A stretch of 64,000 bases of DNA from Camillea tinctor (Eukaryota; Ascomycota; Sordariomycetes; Xylariales; Xylariaceae). Both the position numbers and the translations under genes were made by a program. The stretch covers positions 620,001-684,000 of the forward strand of contig MU394060.1 in assembly GCA_022578605.1 (NCBI GenBank). Direction: 5' to 3'. Under the pieces are notes generated by a model. It worked only from the letters and a program-made list of their open reading frames with translations. It did not search any database and was not told the origin of the DNA. Numbering within the stretch: the first letter of the stretch is position 1; each line of letters opens with the position of its first letter. Of this stretch, positions 36,537-47,693 are shown piece after piece.

Positions 36537-37119
36537 CGTGGTGTGTGAGGGTCCATGACAGCTCCGAAAAGATGCTGTCAGGAAGAAAGTTGAGGGAAGT
36601 TTAATCGAGGTCGGTCATTTTTCGAAAAGCGCAGTCCGTTGTTCAAGTTGTCTCATGCGCCATGTCATGTTACTAAGTTTAAGTACTTGTACTTATGTAA
36701 CCTGAGGTCCCAGCCTAGGTACATTGTTAGGTATTCTTATCTTATCATTATTAGATAACTCACATCAAGGTTCATTTCTATAGACGCCACAATTAATCAG
36801 CCACAGATGGCGGAGACCATTACCTACACTAGTTGTAAATCAATTAAAACTCCCCAGTCGCGTCTTTCTACTCCGTCTTTTTCTTACCCTGGACGCGCCT
36901 CAACCCCTTCATCATACCCCGAAATCCACATCCACATCCCACCTCCGCATCCCACCTGTGACCGTAACCGTAAACGATTCGAACCGACATGCACATGATG
37001 CCGATCAGTCAAATCTAACCAAGAAGAAAAATCATATGAATCACCATTGGGGTTTCAGCCCCCTTTGGGTAGAATCGTATTCCATCTAGCCTCTATATCC
37101 ACACTATATCTATCCCACC
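36537..37119. other. Short divergent promoter, vps34 / nse4
   Basis: 583 bases between two start codons facing apart, so it must hold both promoters and both 5' UTRs. Contains taagtacttgtactta-like palindromic words near 36680 and C/A-rich DNA before nse4. No TATA box is obvious. The nse4 start sits in a good context (caccATG). Confidence 0.6.
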
Positions 37120-38545
37120 ATGTCATCTCAGTATGCCTCTTCCGACCCGGGAGAGCCCGAGTCCTCTCAGGGCATGGAGGGTCCTGACCACAGCAACCTA
37201 GTCATGAGAGACAAAGGGAAAGGACCGGAGAGTGCATCTAAGAGAAAGCGGCCCGTGACGAATGGTGCAGGCCCCTCCAGCTCGCGGCGTCGCACCCAGG
37301 GACCTGTGGTTGTTGAAGATGGGAGCGACGATGAATCGGACCAGTACGATCCTGACCAATCGATAGAGGAGAAGCGCAGGGTTCAGCGTGGTATACGCGG
37401 TCTCATGCGTGATCTCACCGACAATGCTGATGAGTACCTCCAACCCGAGTCGACCGGCTTGCACGAGATAGTGCGGGGCGCCAACGAATGGTCGCATCAT
37501 GTGAAGCAGACCACCGAAGCTACTATTGACTCAAGACTGCTAGTCAATACAGCGGATGCATCCTATCGGAAGACGGTTCGCCTCACCTCTGGCAACATTG
37601 CCCAAGGTGTGGACGTTGATGAATTTGTGTCGAAGTGCATAACCTACATGAGATTAGGCGCTGGCATCGCAGAGGACGACGCACCTGAACTCACTGCTAC
37701 TCAGCAGCAGCGGAGGAGGCCCGGCCGAGGTCATTCGCGCCGGGGTGATGATGTTGATGATGATGAGTCCCAGATCGGCGATGAGGGTGACATGTTCAAC
37801 TGGGAACACCTGGGTCGGTTTGCCTGCATTCCCTACATCCAACGCCCCGCCGTTCCTGGCTTCCTGCTCGGACCCCTCTCGGTTGAAAAGAAGGTTCGAA
37901 AGGTGATCAAACGCAGTGCTCCCTTCCGGCCAGGTAACTTGCGAGAAACGAGACCGGAGGTCTTGAACGCGGAAGACGTGCAGAGGAATGAAAAGAACGA
38001 CCTCACAGCCATCTGCTCTAAGATCCTCCAGCGTCTAAGACAGGCGTGGGAGGATGCTCAAATCAAAGTGGATCGTGCTATGGAAGAGGGAGCTACCGAT
38101 GAGGAAGCACAAGCGCTGATGGATCAATACGGCCTTAGCGAAAATGGCGGCATAGACCTACTAAAGTTTGTCGTCAACCCGAAATCATTTGGCCAGACGG
38201 TAGAGAATATGTTCTACGTCAGCTTTCTAATACGGGACGGGCATATTGAGATGGAGTACGATGCCAACGAGCTGCCCACAATATGTAAGTCAGACTCAGG
38301 CATTAAAACATTATATATTTCTTCTAACTTATGTATCAGGTCCTGTAACCCGGAAAGAGGGAGAGGAAGAGGGAGAAGAATCGGGTGGTGCTAGAAGCAG
38401 CGCCCGGAAACAGCAGGCCGTGCTGTCCATCGATATGCAGACATGGAAGGATATCATAGAGACATTTAACATCACTGAATCCATTATTCCGCATCGCAAA
38501 GAGCAGAGCCTTCAAGGACCAGGAGCTCGGGGTTGGTACAGCTAG
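37120..38545 (+). CDS. nse4: Smc5-Smc6 complex kleisin subunit Nse4
   Basis: Two exons, 37120-38284 and 38340-38545, giving 456 residues. The N-terminal 85 residues are disordered, then the kleisin N-domain: RRVQRGIRGLMRDLTDNADEY, ANEWSHHVKQTTEATIDSRLLV and KCITYMRLGAG (about 90-195). A basic/acidic insert follows. FNWEHLGRFACIPYIQRPAVPGFLLGPL (about 225-252) is the conserved Nse4 centre. The C-terminal winged-helix part includes LLKFVVNPKSFGQTVENMFYVSFLIRDG and, after the intron, MQTWKDIIETFNITESIIPHR. Nse4 bridges the Smc5 and Smc6 heads and binds Nse1/Nse3, acting in repair and resolution of recombination intermediates. The two exons join as TICPVTRKEGEEEG, in phase. Confidence 0.95.
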
Positions 38546-39924
38546 CCCCCCACCCACCCATCGACCGTACCCTCTTTCGGTCTCAACTCTCATCAATGCC
38601 AACCACCTAAATGGTTTCTAGAGTGGCAGGTCATACTTCTGAGCTTGCACATAAAAATACAAACTGTTTAATTGTATAATAGGCGCCGGTTGATGTCCCG
38701 GTTAAGAGCTCTTTCTGACCTCTGTTAGCATAGCCGTGGATGTTCTATTAGGTCATGATCCGCCAATCAAGCCTGCGCACTAACAGTTAGTGTGTATATT
38801 ACTATGCTTGGTAGGAGGGATGAGACAAATCTCATATCACTTGTGCATGTGCTCTCATATGACGAAGGGAGGTGCCAGAGGGGCTAAACAAAGACATCAA
38901 ATAGACTCCCAGTCTAGCGACTCGGGCCGCGCTAGGATCAATCCGTAACCTGCTATCTGGGACCGGAGATTCAGAACAAAGATACCTATGTTACCGCATT
39001 GAATCGATCTAAGACAGACGCTACATTCTTACTCTGTAGAAGACCCAGTTAAGCTAAGGTGTCATCAGCAGTGTAAGTGTAGAGCAGTATAATGAACCCT
39101 GTTATGTTCCTAGATGAATTTAATTCTAGGGTACTATCACTTTATTGCTACTTCGAAAATTATTATTCGCCATCTGGGTAGGTCAAAAACATACCTAATA
39201 CATAAGCGTGTGTCAAAAAAGGTAATGCCGATACCTATACATACCTATAACAGGGTATCTGGCTGTATAGATCATAGAGAAAAGAAGCCTTATGATCCTA
39301 GGTATATTAAGAGAGGGTTACATGAATACCAGCACCCATTCAGGAGAATGAAGGAGATGTTGAAAATGCCTGGTGTAATAGGGAACCTCCTGCCATATTC
39401 AAAACCACCGAAGCACCCCCCTTTTTGGAGACGCACGGTGGCATCAAACCATACAGCACTCGAAAATTGTAATGGGTAGAAACTTCATAACATCCATAAC
39501 AATTCTCAAGCTATTACTATTTCAAACCCCAGGGCCACTTATTTATATGACATGTTAGCGCATGCGCCAACAACTTGATATCACAACCCCCGAATGTATT
39601 TATTGGATTCATGGGGGAGCGGTTAGATACCTACTTGTAGAAAGTGTCCACAGGCCACATTTTTTATATTGTGCCTGATAGAGGCTCTTCTCAACTAGCT
39701 AGTGCCAGGACTTTCTGCGTGTCATCGTCACGGATAGTCTCTATAACCCTGTGTTCACTTTCCAGAATATAGTTTAGACGAGTCTCCGTTTTCATCACTG
39801 CACGCAAAAATAAGAAGCTCGTTATTCTAACCCCCCCCCCCCCCTTCTCTACCTAGGGAGGAGCCTCTGAGACAGCTTCTAATACTAAAATGAAAGAAGG
39901 CGTGGTCCCCCGACGATCCTCAAC
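38546..39924. other. AT-rich intergenic region upstream of the coiled-coil gene
   Basis: Contains no convincing frame. A pure run of 14 C lies at 39831-39844, about 80 bases before the proposed start codon of the coiled-coil gene. Sequence between about 39060 and 39700 is AT-rich. Confidence 0.5.
39831..39844. repeat. Homopolymer C14
   Basis: Fourteen consecutive C on the plus strand. Length may be misread in assembly. Confidence 0.9.
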
Positions 39925-42900
39925 ATGGACGTAGACAAAGGGGGCCCGAGGTTATGTCCGGACGCGGAGCTTCTACCATGGGCCCCCTTTGTATTATTGT
40001 ACGAACAAAAGAGCTTCGTGGCTCAGGGCGCGAAGGAGTCCGTAGAAGCCCCTGTAGAGCTTTTCCTAATTACTGAAAAATAACCTTGTCGTGCTTGAGC
40101 TGGAACGTGTGCTTAATGAGCCGCTCATCATGGCGAAGAAATTCCTCACCAAAGAGGCTGCTGTGCAGCAACTCACGCAGCTCGCGATGGATATGATGCA
40201 AGCCTTCATAGCTGAAGGTTTTGAAATAGATGGGGAAGGCAGTAAAATTTGGCCGACTTTCGACAAAGTAGTTGGGCAGTACGTTTATAGTCTGAGGGAC
40301 ACAGCAGAAAAAGAAATAAACGAATGCCAGGATGATCTCCAACAGATTACAGCTTCTCGAGATAGTCTCGTCGCAGAGAATCAGGAATTGAAGAGAAATG
40401 TAGAAGACTTGGGGGATCAAGTTGAAAGAGAGAAGGAGCTCACAAAGAGAGCCAATGAAGATATCAAGGAACTTACCGAGCAATACCAAGCCGATAAGCA
40501 TGCTATGAAGGAAGACCAACGAAAGACTTTGCAAGCCATTGACAATGATGTTGCTGATTTACATGATAAGATTAGCAAGCTCGAAAGACAAAGAGACGAG
40601 GCTAGAGAGGAAGCGAAGAAGGTGAAGACTGAGTCAAGTACGAGGGATAAGGATTACAAATGGATGAGGGAGCAAAAGGATTCCGACGATCAAAAGATAG
40701 CAGAAGGACAAGCCGAAATTAAAAGGCTCGAGGACGAACTGGCACAATCCAAGAATTTCGAGCAACAATGCTTGGCCGATAACAAGAAGCTTGTGGATCA
40801 GCGGGACGACATCCAGAATAAGGCTGCCGAATTGAACACCGAAGTCCATCGGCTCCGTGGAACGATCGATGTGCAAAATACGGAAAAGGAGTCAAAGAAG
40901 GAGGCTCATTCGGCTCTTAAGAAGGAATTAAATGCTATACAGGAAAAGGCCCAAAAGCTAAAGGAGACGAACAAGGACCTCAAGAAACAAGTAGACACAC
41001 TGAAGTCGGCAGTTCCACCACCAGAGGCTAAAGAAGAAAAGGCCGAACTTATTTTGCAAAACCAATTAGTCGAAAACAAGAGAAAAGAACTAGAACAGCA
41101 GATTGATAACCTCACCAAGGAGATCGCGACTGAACAAAACCGCGCCCAGAATGCGGAAAAGACTGTACAGGACCTTAACTCCAAACTCGAGGCAGCAGAG
41201 AAGCAGAAAACTGATCTCGCGGGGCAAATCCAAACCTTAGAGGGCGACCTCAACAATGTGCAAGAAGAACTGAAAGACACATTGGTACAGAGGGACGACG
41301 ATAAGGAGAAGTGTCGCCAAGAGATTGAAACCAGGGAGCAACAATATGCAACCCTCAAGCAAGCAAGCGATACTCTTGCGAAGAATCTAAAACAGATGAA
41401 AGAAGACAACGCTAAGTTGGAAAGCCAAGTCACAAAGTACAACGAGGACCAAGCTCACTGGCAGGACGTGGAGAACAGGCTTCGGGAGAAGCTCCAGGAT
41501 TTCACCAAAACGATGGATACGTTACAGACGCAGATCATCAATGACCAGAACGCCCTCAAGCAGAAGCAAGATGAGGCCCAGAAGAGTGCGGAACAGATCG
41601 CTGATCTCAATGCACAACTCGAGAAAGCAGAGACTCAAGGGAAGGAGAGCGCAATACAGATTGAAGACCTCAAGAAACAACTTACGAAATCGCAATCTGA
41701 TGCCCAAACCAGCGCAGCACAAGCTAAAGATCTCCAGAAACAACTTGACGAAGCGCAATCAGAAGCTGCAAACCTCAAAAAACAACTCGACGAGGCACAC
41801 TCCCAGGCTAAACTAAGCGCAACACAAATAGAGGACCTTGAAAAGCAACTTGCAAAAGCACAGTCTCACGCCGCAGACCTCCGGACACAGCTTGATGAAG
41901 CCCAATCCCAGGTTATAGACTTCCAAGGAAAGCTTAACGACTCGCAAACTCAAGTTATGGACCTTCAAGGACAGCTTGATAAAGCACAAAATGAGGCCCA
42001 AGATAATGCAGCAGAGGCTGATGGTCTCCGGAAACAACTTGATAACGCGAAAACGCAGGTTGCAAGCCTCCAGAGCCAACTTAGCGACGCCCAAGCCGAC
42101 GCCCGAAAGAACGCAGCGGAAGCCGGAGACCTCCAGACAAAACTTGATGAAGCGCAATCTCAGGCTACAGACCTTCAAACACGGCTTAATGACGCACAGT
42201 CTCAAGTTGTCGACTTGCAGGGACAGCTTCATGATGCTCAGACCGAAGCCCAAAAGAGCGCCGCCCAGGTAGAAGACCTCCGAGAGAAACTTGACAACGC
42301 ACAAAACCAAGCTACAGACCTTCAGGAACAGCTTGATACAGCGCAATCTGAAGCCACAAAGAATGCAACGGAAGCTAAAGATCTCCGGGCACAACTTGCC
42401 AATGCACAATCAGAAGCCCAGAAGAATGCAGCGCAAGCCAAAGACCTTCAGATACAACTTAACAATGCACAATCCCAGGCTACAGATCTTCGAGGACAAC
42501 TTGACGACGCGAAGTCTCAGGTTACTGACTTGAAAGGACAGCTTAACACCGCACAATCCCAGGTCAAGGTTGGCAAGGCGCAAATAGAAGACCTGCAAAA
42601 ACGACTAGACACTACACAATCCCAACTTACCAACGCGCAATCCCAAGTTGTGGATCTCCAGGGACAACTTGACGCCGCACAGTCCCAAATCGAGATTAAC
42701 GCGGATCAAATCAAAGACCTTGAAGGGCAACTTGATGTTGCAAAATCCCATGCCCAGGCTAGCGATACGCAAATAAAAGACCTCCAGGCCCAGCTAGACA
42801 CAGCCCAAGCCCAGATCCGGAGTAAGACCACACAAGTCAAAGACCTCCAAAGGCAACTTAGAGATTCGGAAACTCGGGAAAAGGATAGCGCGAAAGGGAT

Positions 42901-45900
42901 AAAAGACCTCCAGGCCCAACTAGGCACCGCCCAATCACAAATTCAGAATAGCGCAACACAAATCAAGGACCTTCAGAAGCAGCTTGAGGATTCACAGGCT
43001 CGAGAGGAAGACAACGCGGCGCAGTTGAAAGACCTTCAGGCTCAACTCGACACTGCCCAATCCCAAGTCCAAGCTGGCGAAGCACAGATAAAGGACCTCC
43101 AAGGGCGGCTTGACACCGCACAAAAACAAGTCCAGGCTCACGACACACAAATAAAAGACCTCCAGAGCGACCTCGACGCTGCTCAATCCCAAGTCGAGAA
43201 TAGCGCGGCACAAATCAAAAACCTTCAAGAGCAGCTTAAAGATTCACAAGCTAAAGAAAAAGAAAGTGTCTCACAGGCCAAACAGTTGAGGGAGCAACTT
43301 GACGAAGCCCAGACCCAGGTCCAGGACGGTGCATCGCGAATTGCAGACCTGGAAGCAGAACTGAAGGATTTGCAAGCCCGAAAGGATGGGAGAACAGCCC
43401 AAGTCGGAGAGCTCAGTAAGCAACTTAAAGAAGCCCGAGCCGAGGCCAAAGCGAGCGCAAAAGAAGTCGCCCAACTCAAGAAACAGCTTGACGAGGCCCA
43501 ATCCCAAGCTCAAACACAGGCCCAAGAGGCCGCAGCGCGCATTCAGGAGCTCGAGGCACAGCTTAAAGATTCACAAGCTAAAGAAAAAGAAAGCGCATCA
43601 CAAGCTGAAAAGCTGAAGGAACAACTCGACGAGGCCCAGGCCCAGGCCCAGAAAACAACAGCGCGGATCGCAGAACTTGAAGCACAACTGAAAGATTCTC
43701 AAATTCGCGAAGCAAATAGCGCAGCACAGATCGAAAAGATCAGACAGCAGCTTAAAGAATCGCAGGATCAAGCTCAAAAGAGTGCGGAACAAATCGATGA
43801 TCTTAGGAAACAGCTCGACGCAGCAGATACTCAAGCCCAGAAGGCCGCAGCACAAATCGCAGACCTTGAGGGTCGGCTTAGGGACTCGCAAGATCGAGAG
43901 GCCGCAAGCGCCACAGAGGTCGAAAATCTGAGGGAACAACTTAACGAGGCCCAAACCCAGGCTCAACAGAAAGCAACGCAAATCGAGGATCTTAAGAAAC
44001 AGACCGATGATCTTACGAAACGTCTTGCGGCGGCAGATGATCAAGCTCAAAGGACTGCCATGCGGATCCAAAAACTTGAGGGACAACTTAAAGATTCCCG
44101 GGCTCGAGAGAAGGATGCTGCAACGCAGATCGAACAGCTTAAACAGCAGCTTGCAGAATCACAGGCCCAGGCCCAAAAGAGTGCCACTGAAGTCGATGAT
44201 CTAAAACAACAGCTAGAGGAGGCAAACAACCGTGCCCAGCAGAGTGCACAGCAAGTCGACAAACTTAAGCAACAGCTTGAAGAATCGCAAAAGCAGGCCG
44301 AACAGTGTGCCATAGACGGTGATGACCTCAGAAAGCAGTTAGAGGATGCAAATAACAGGGCTCAACAGAGTGCCACCGAAGCTGATGATCTAAGGAAGCA
44401 ACTGGAGGAAGCAAACAATCAAGTTCAGAAGAGCGCAGCCCAGATCCAAAAGTTGAAAGCACAGCTTGAGAAGGCGCTAGCCCAAAAGAAGGAAGCCAAT
44501 GATCTGATGAAGGCGCTCCGGACCAGTATCGACAACCTGGACAAGGAGTTGAAGTCCCTCAGGGAGAAGACCAAGAAGCTGACGGCGGAGAACGAAAGGA
44601 GCACACAGATCGAGCTCAGGCTCAAGCAGGAGGTCAAGGACCTCAAGAACCGTAGCACTGCCGACACGCAGCGGATCAAGGAACTAGAGGACGAACTCAA
44701 GACGGCGAGGGCGCAAGTCGATCAACTGACTAACGACCTCAACGCGGCAAATACGAGAGTGACGCAGCTAGAAGATAAGCTGAAGACGGAGAAGGCGAAG
44801 TCTACCCAGCTTGAGAAGGATCTCCAGGAGGCCAGTGATAAGCTCACAAATCTCCAGAATGACCTCCAGGCAGCCCGGGACAATGCCGCTCAACTCCAAA
44901 CCGACCTCGACGAAGCTAATGCCAACTCGGCTAACCTCCAGAACGCACTAAACGCCGCCAACGACAAGGCCAACGACCTGCAAAACCGGCTCAACGAGGC
45001 GGAGTCGAAGATCTCCATCCTGGAGAACGAGCGCGCGCAGCTCCTAAAGACGATCGAGGAGCTGAAAGCCAAGGGCAGCATAGAAGACAAAGTGAAGATG
45101 TACCAGGAGGCGGCGGACGACCTCCGGAAGGAGCTCGACGCGCTGAAGAAGAGCAGCCAGGGCACGATCGACGACCTGAAGAAGCAGCTCGCAGCGGCGC
45201 AGACGCGGGTGTCGCAGCTAGAAGCGGACCTCGCAGCAGCGGACAAAGCGCGGGAGAAGCTGGAGAAGACGACAACGGCGCACATCAACCGGCTGATCGC
45301 GTCGCAGAAGAAGACCACGGCGCTGCTCGCGGCCGCGACGCAAGCGCGCACGGCGGCGGCCAACGCGCTCCAGGAAGCGCAGCAGGACCTGCAGCGCGCG
45401 TCGCAGGCGGCGGCGGACCAGCGCGCGCAGATCACGGCGCTGACGCAGGCGCGCGACGACGTGGCGCGCCGCCTCGAGGACAAGATGCCCGCGGCGCAGG
45501 CCGAGATCGACCGGCAGCTGCGCGCGCACCAGGCCATGGCGCAGCGCTACGAGCGCGAGATCGAGAGTCTCCGGCGGCGCATCGACGACCGGCCCGACGG
45601 CCCGCAGGCGGCGGACTACCGCCGCCGCCTCGGCCTCGCCGAGAAGGAGATCGCCAAGCTCGAGGACCTCGTGCGCATCCTGCGCCAGGAGGCCGACTTC
45701 ATGCGCCAGCTCTACAACGCGAACAAGCCCCCGCCGAAGGCTGCGGGCGGGGATGGGGATGGCAACGGGGGAGGGGACGGTGACGGTGACGGTGACGCCC
45801 CCGGTCCCGATCCGCCCGGACCCGCCCCGGCAGGTCCAGCCGATCCAGCTGTAGTGCGCCCCTGGCCGCCCCAGAGAGTCTGGTTCGGGCTCACGTTCAA

Positions 45901-46099
45901 CCTGCTGATGCTCCTGGGCTTCGTGCTGGCGACGGTGGCCGAGAGCTACCAGTTCGGGATCTGGAGGCAGGCCAACCAGGCCTCGCGGGCGCTGTACCTG
46001 ACCACCGGCGAGCAGCCCAGCATCTGCCTGAGATCGCCCAACTTGCAGGTCGCGTGGTACATGGTCGGGTCCTTCTTCAGCGGCTGGTGGCTGAGATAG
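39925..46099 (+). CDS. Giant repeat-rich coiled-coil protein with C-terminal membrane segment (unknown)
   Basis: The frame 40130-46099 (from MAKKFLTKEAAVQQL) is uninterrupted and certain, 1989 residues. A 39-codon first exon at 39925-40041 (MDVDKGGPRLCPDAELL) joined by intron 40042-40099 (58 bases, donor gtagaa, weak acceptor ttgag) gives 2038 residues; this join is tentative. After a short globular N-terminus, nearly the whole protein is heptad coiled coil. Residues about 530-1500 are built from modules of 14 (QLDEAQSQATDLQG-type) and 21 residues (QLDEAQTEAQKSAAQVEDLRE-type), with degenerate copies. Near the end, a Gly/Asp- then Pro-rich linker precedes a hydrophobic segment VWFGLTFNLLMLLGFVLAT (about 1966-1985) and a short tail ending FFSGWWLR. 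It looks like a long tether or tensile rod anchored in a membrane by its C-terminus. The family is not recognised; similarity to myosin or SMC rods is probably only coiled-coil bias. Confidence 0.75.
39935..39992. repeat. Perfect 13-bp inverted repeat with 32-base loop
   Basis: Arms acaaagggggccc (39935-39947) and gggccccctttgt (39980-39992) are exact reverse complements. As RNA this would be a GC-rich hairpin close to the proposed start codon of the coiled-coil gene, possibly affecting its translation. Confidence 0.85.
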
Positions 46100-46969
46100 T
46101 AGGGAGAGGTGTGGGTATCGCAGTTAGCCGTACGATTACAGTATAAGATGCTGAGGTATAGGCACGAAGCCAAGTCACTTCATCCTTCCGGGGCATCAAG
46201 ATGTCTATTCATGGTTGAATAGAAGAGAGAGAGGGGGGGGGGGGAGGGAAATGTAGAAAGGGAATAGTTTCACTTTTCCGGCAGCATATAGCGTTGATTG
46301 GACGAGAACCGAACCTCGTGGTTGGTGGATGTATATGTATATGTGAAGTGAAAGTGGGCTAAGGATTCTTCTTCTAAATTTCTGTGTATATATTTTCTGT
46401 AGTGTATTTGCATTTCCGTCCTTTGTTTCGTTTGGCTCATCCATGTCTTGAAGCTTTCTTCCTTTTTCTATTTTCGTTCAACCCAACCCCGACTTAACCT
46501 AGGTTAGTTAATACCCATGTAACCTAGGTTATTTGATATCTTCCCTGCGCAAACCGCGGCATGGGGGATGGACGTGTATGTATGATAGGCCGTTTCGGAG
46601 GGCAATATTATGTGGGCGTGCGGAAGTGTGGATGAGCCCGAATAGCGACATGAGACGATGACAAAACAAAGAAGTAGGGAAAGTAAACAGACGACGCCTG
46701 CGACGTTGAAATTTCCCTTATTCCAAATACCTCGGCTGAGTGGGATGCACAGATAACGGTATAAGCCGAAACAAGTCCCAGCAGCTCGCATTAGTGCCCG
46801 TACCGTTATAAAGGTTACCTAAACTTAGCTCAAATTGCATGATGTCATATGGTAAAGTACTACCTACCTAACCTACCTAGGTAGGTAGCTGTTGCACTCA
46901 AAGAAAACGGTGCCGTTTGTGAATGCTAGTCATGACGGCTTATTTGTGTAGATGTAACAGTAACTTGCC

Positions 46970-47038
46970 TACGGAGTACCTAAGCACATATATGCTGTGC
47001 TAGGTAGGTATGTCCATATGTACTATAACTACTCCGTA
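46970..47038. repeat. Nested inverted repeat
   Basis: Outer 9-bp arms tacggagta (46970-46978) and tactccgta (47030-47038); inner 6-bp arms agcaca (46983-46988) and tgtgct (46996-47001). No flanking target-site duplication or coding capacity was seen, so it is not called a transposon. Confidence 0.6.
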
Positions 47039-47380
47039 CATACATACCTGGTAACAGGCTAGTCACAGGTACGGTATTGTGCATACTATTAGATACACTA
47101 ACTACATGATGCGTACATTAGGCTAGGTAGTGTATTAGTAATTTCTGCCCTGCAAAGAACGGAGTATTAAACAGTGTGCCAGTGATACCCGTTTTCTGCA
47201 GCCTGCAAAGTCCGATGTTCCTTTCATTAAGACCTCAAGTCGCATAAGGATTATTCCAAATTTTGACAAATTTCGTAGTCCAGTGCTCCACTAAGGGGCT
47301 GTTCAATGCTAGAAGCTTGTCTTACACGAGTGTCCCAGGTATCCGAGGGAGGGGCTACGCAGAATGATGAAATCGATGAA

Positions 47381-47387
47381 TATAAAT
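47381..47387 (+). promoter_or_regulatory. TATA-like box upstream of the DUF4336 gene
   Basis: A tataaat sequence about 310 bases before the preferred start codon (47694). Its position downstream of the alternative ATGs at 47364-47376 argues that transcripts begin after those ATGs. Confidence 0.35.
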
Positions 47388-47693
47388 CTCCCGTCGTTAC
47401 TGGCCGCTGCTTCTAGCTTCAATTCCGTCACCACTTACAAACTTGCCTCTCCTCCTCCTCATCATCATTATCTTCTTCCTCTCCTTTTTCTTGGACCACG
47501 TGGAACCTCGCGACTAGGAACAACAATAACAATAATAACAACAACAAACCAAATAGCTTATTTAAATACCACTACCTCCCGCCTCTTCTTTTCATCTTCC
47601 TCATTTCCACTTACACCACCATTGGTACCCAATCCACAAATTCACACCCGCTTCCGCACCCGCACCCGCAATCCCACTCGCACTCTAGCCACC

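Larger units (their letters stand above)
46100..47693. other. Intergenic region between the coiled-coil and DUF4336 genes
   Basis: Contains a G12 run at 46233-46244, acctaggt octamers at 46497-46504, 46522-46529 and 46875-46882, and a nested inverted repeat at 46970-47038. An open frame continues upstream from the DUF4336 start codon to 47364 (see the finding on an alternative start). No separate gene is called. Confidence 0.5.

Noticed and set aside
44890..45537. 215-codon minus-strand Ala/Ser/Arg frame in the coiled-coil gene
   Set aside because: Antisense reading of a GC-rich coiled-coil stretch. The many other antisense frames between 41500 and 45500 arise in the same way.
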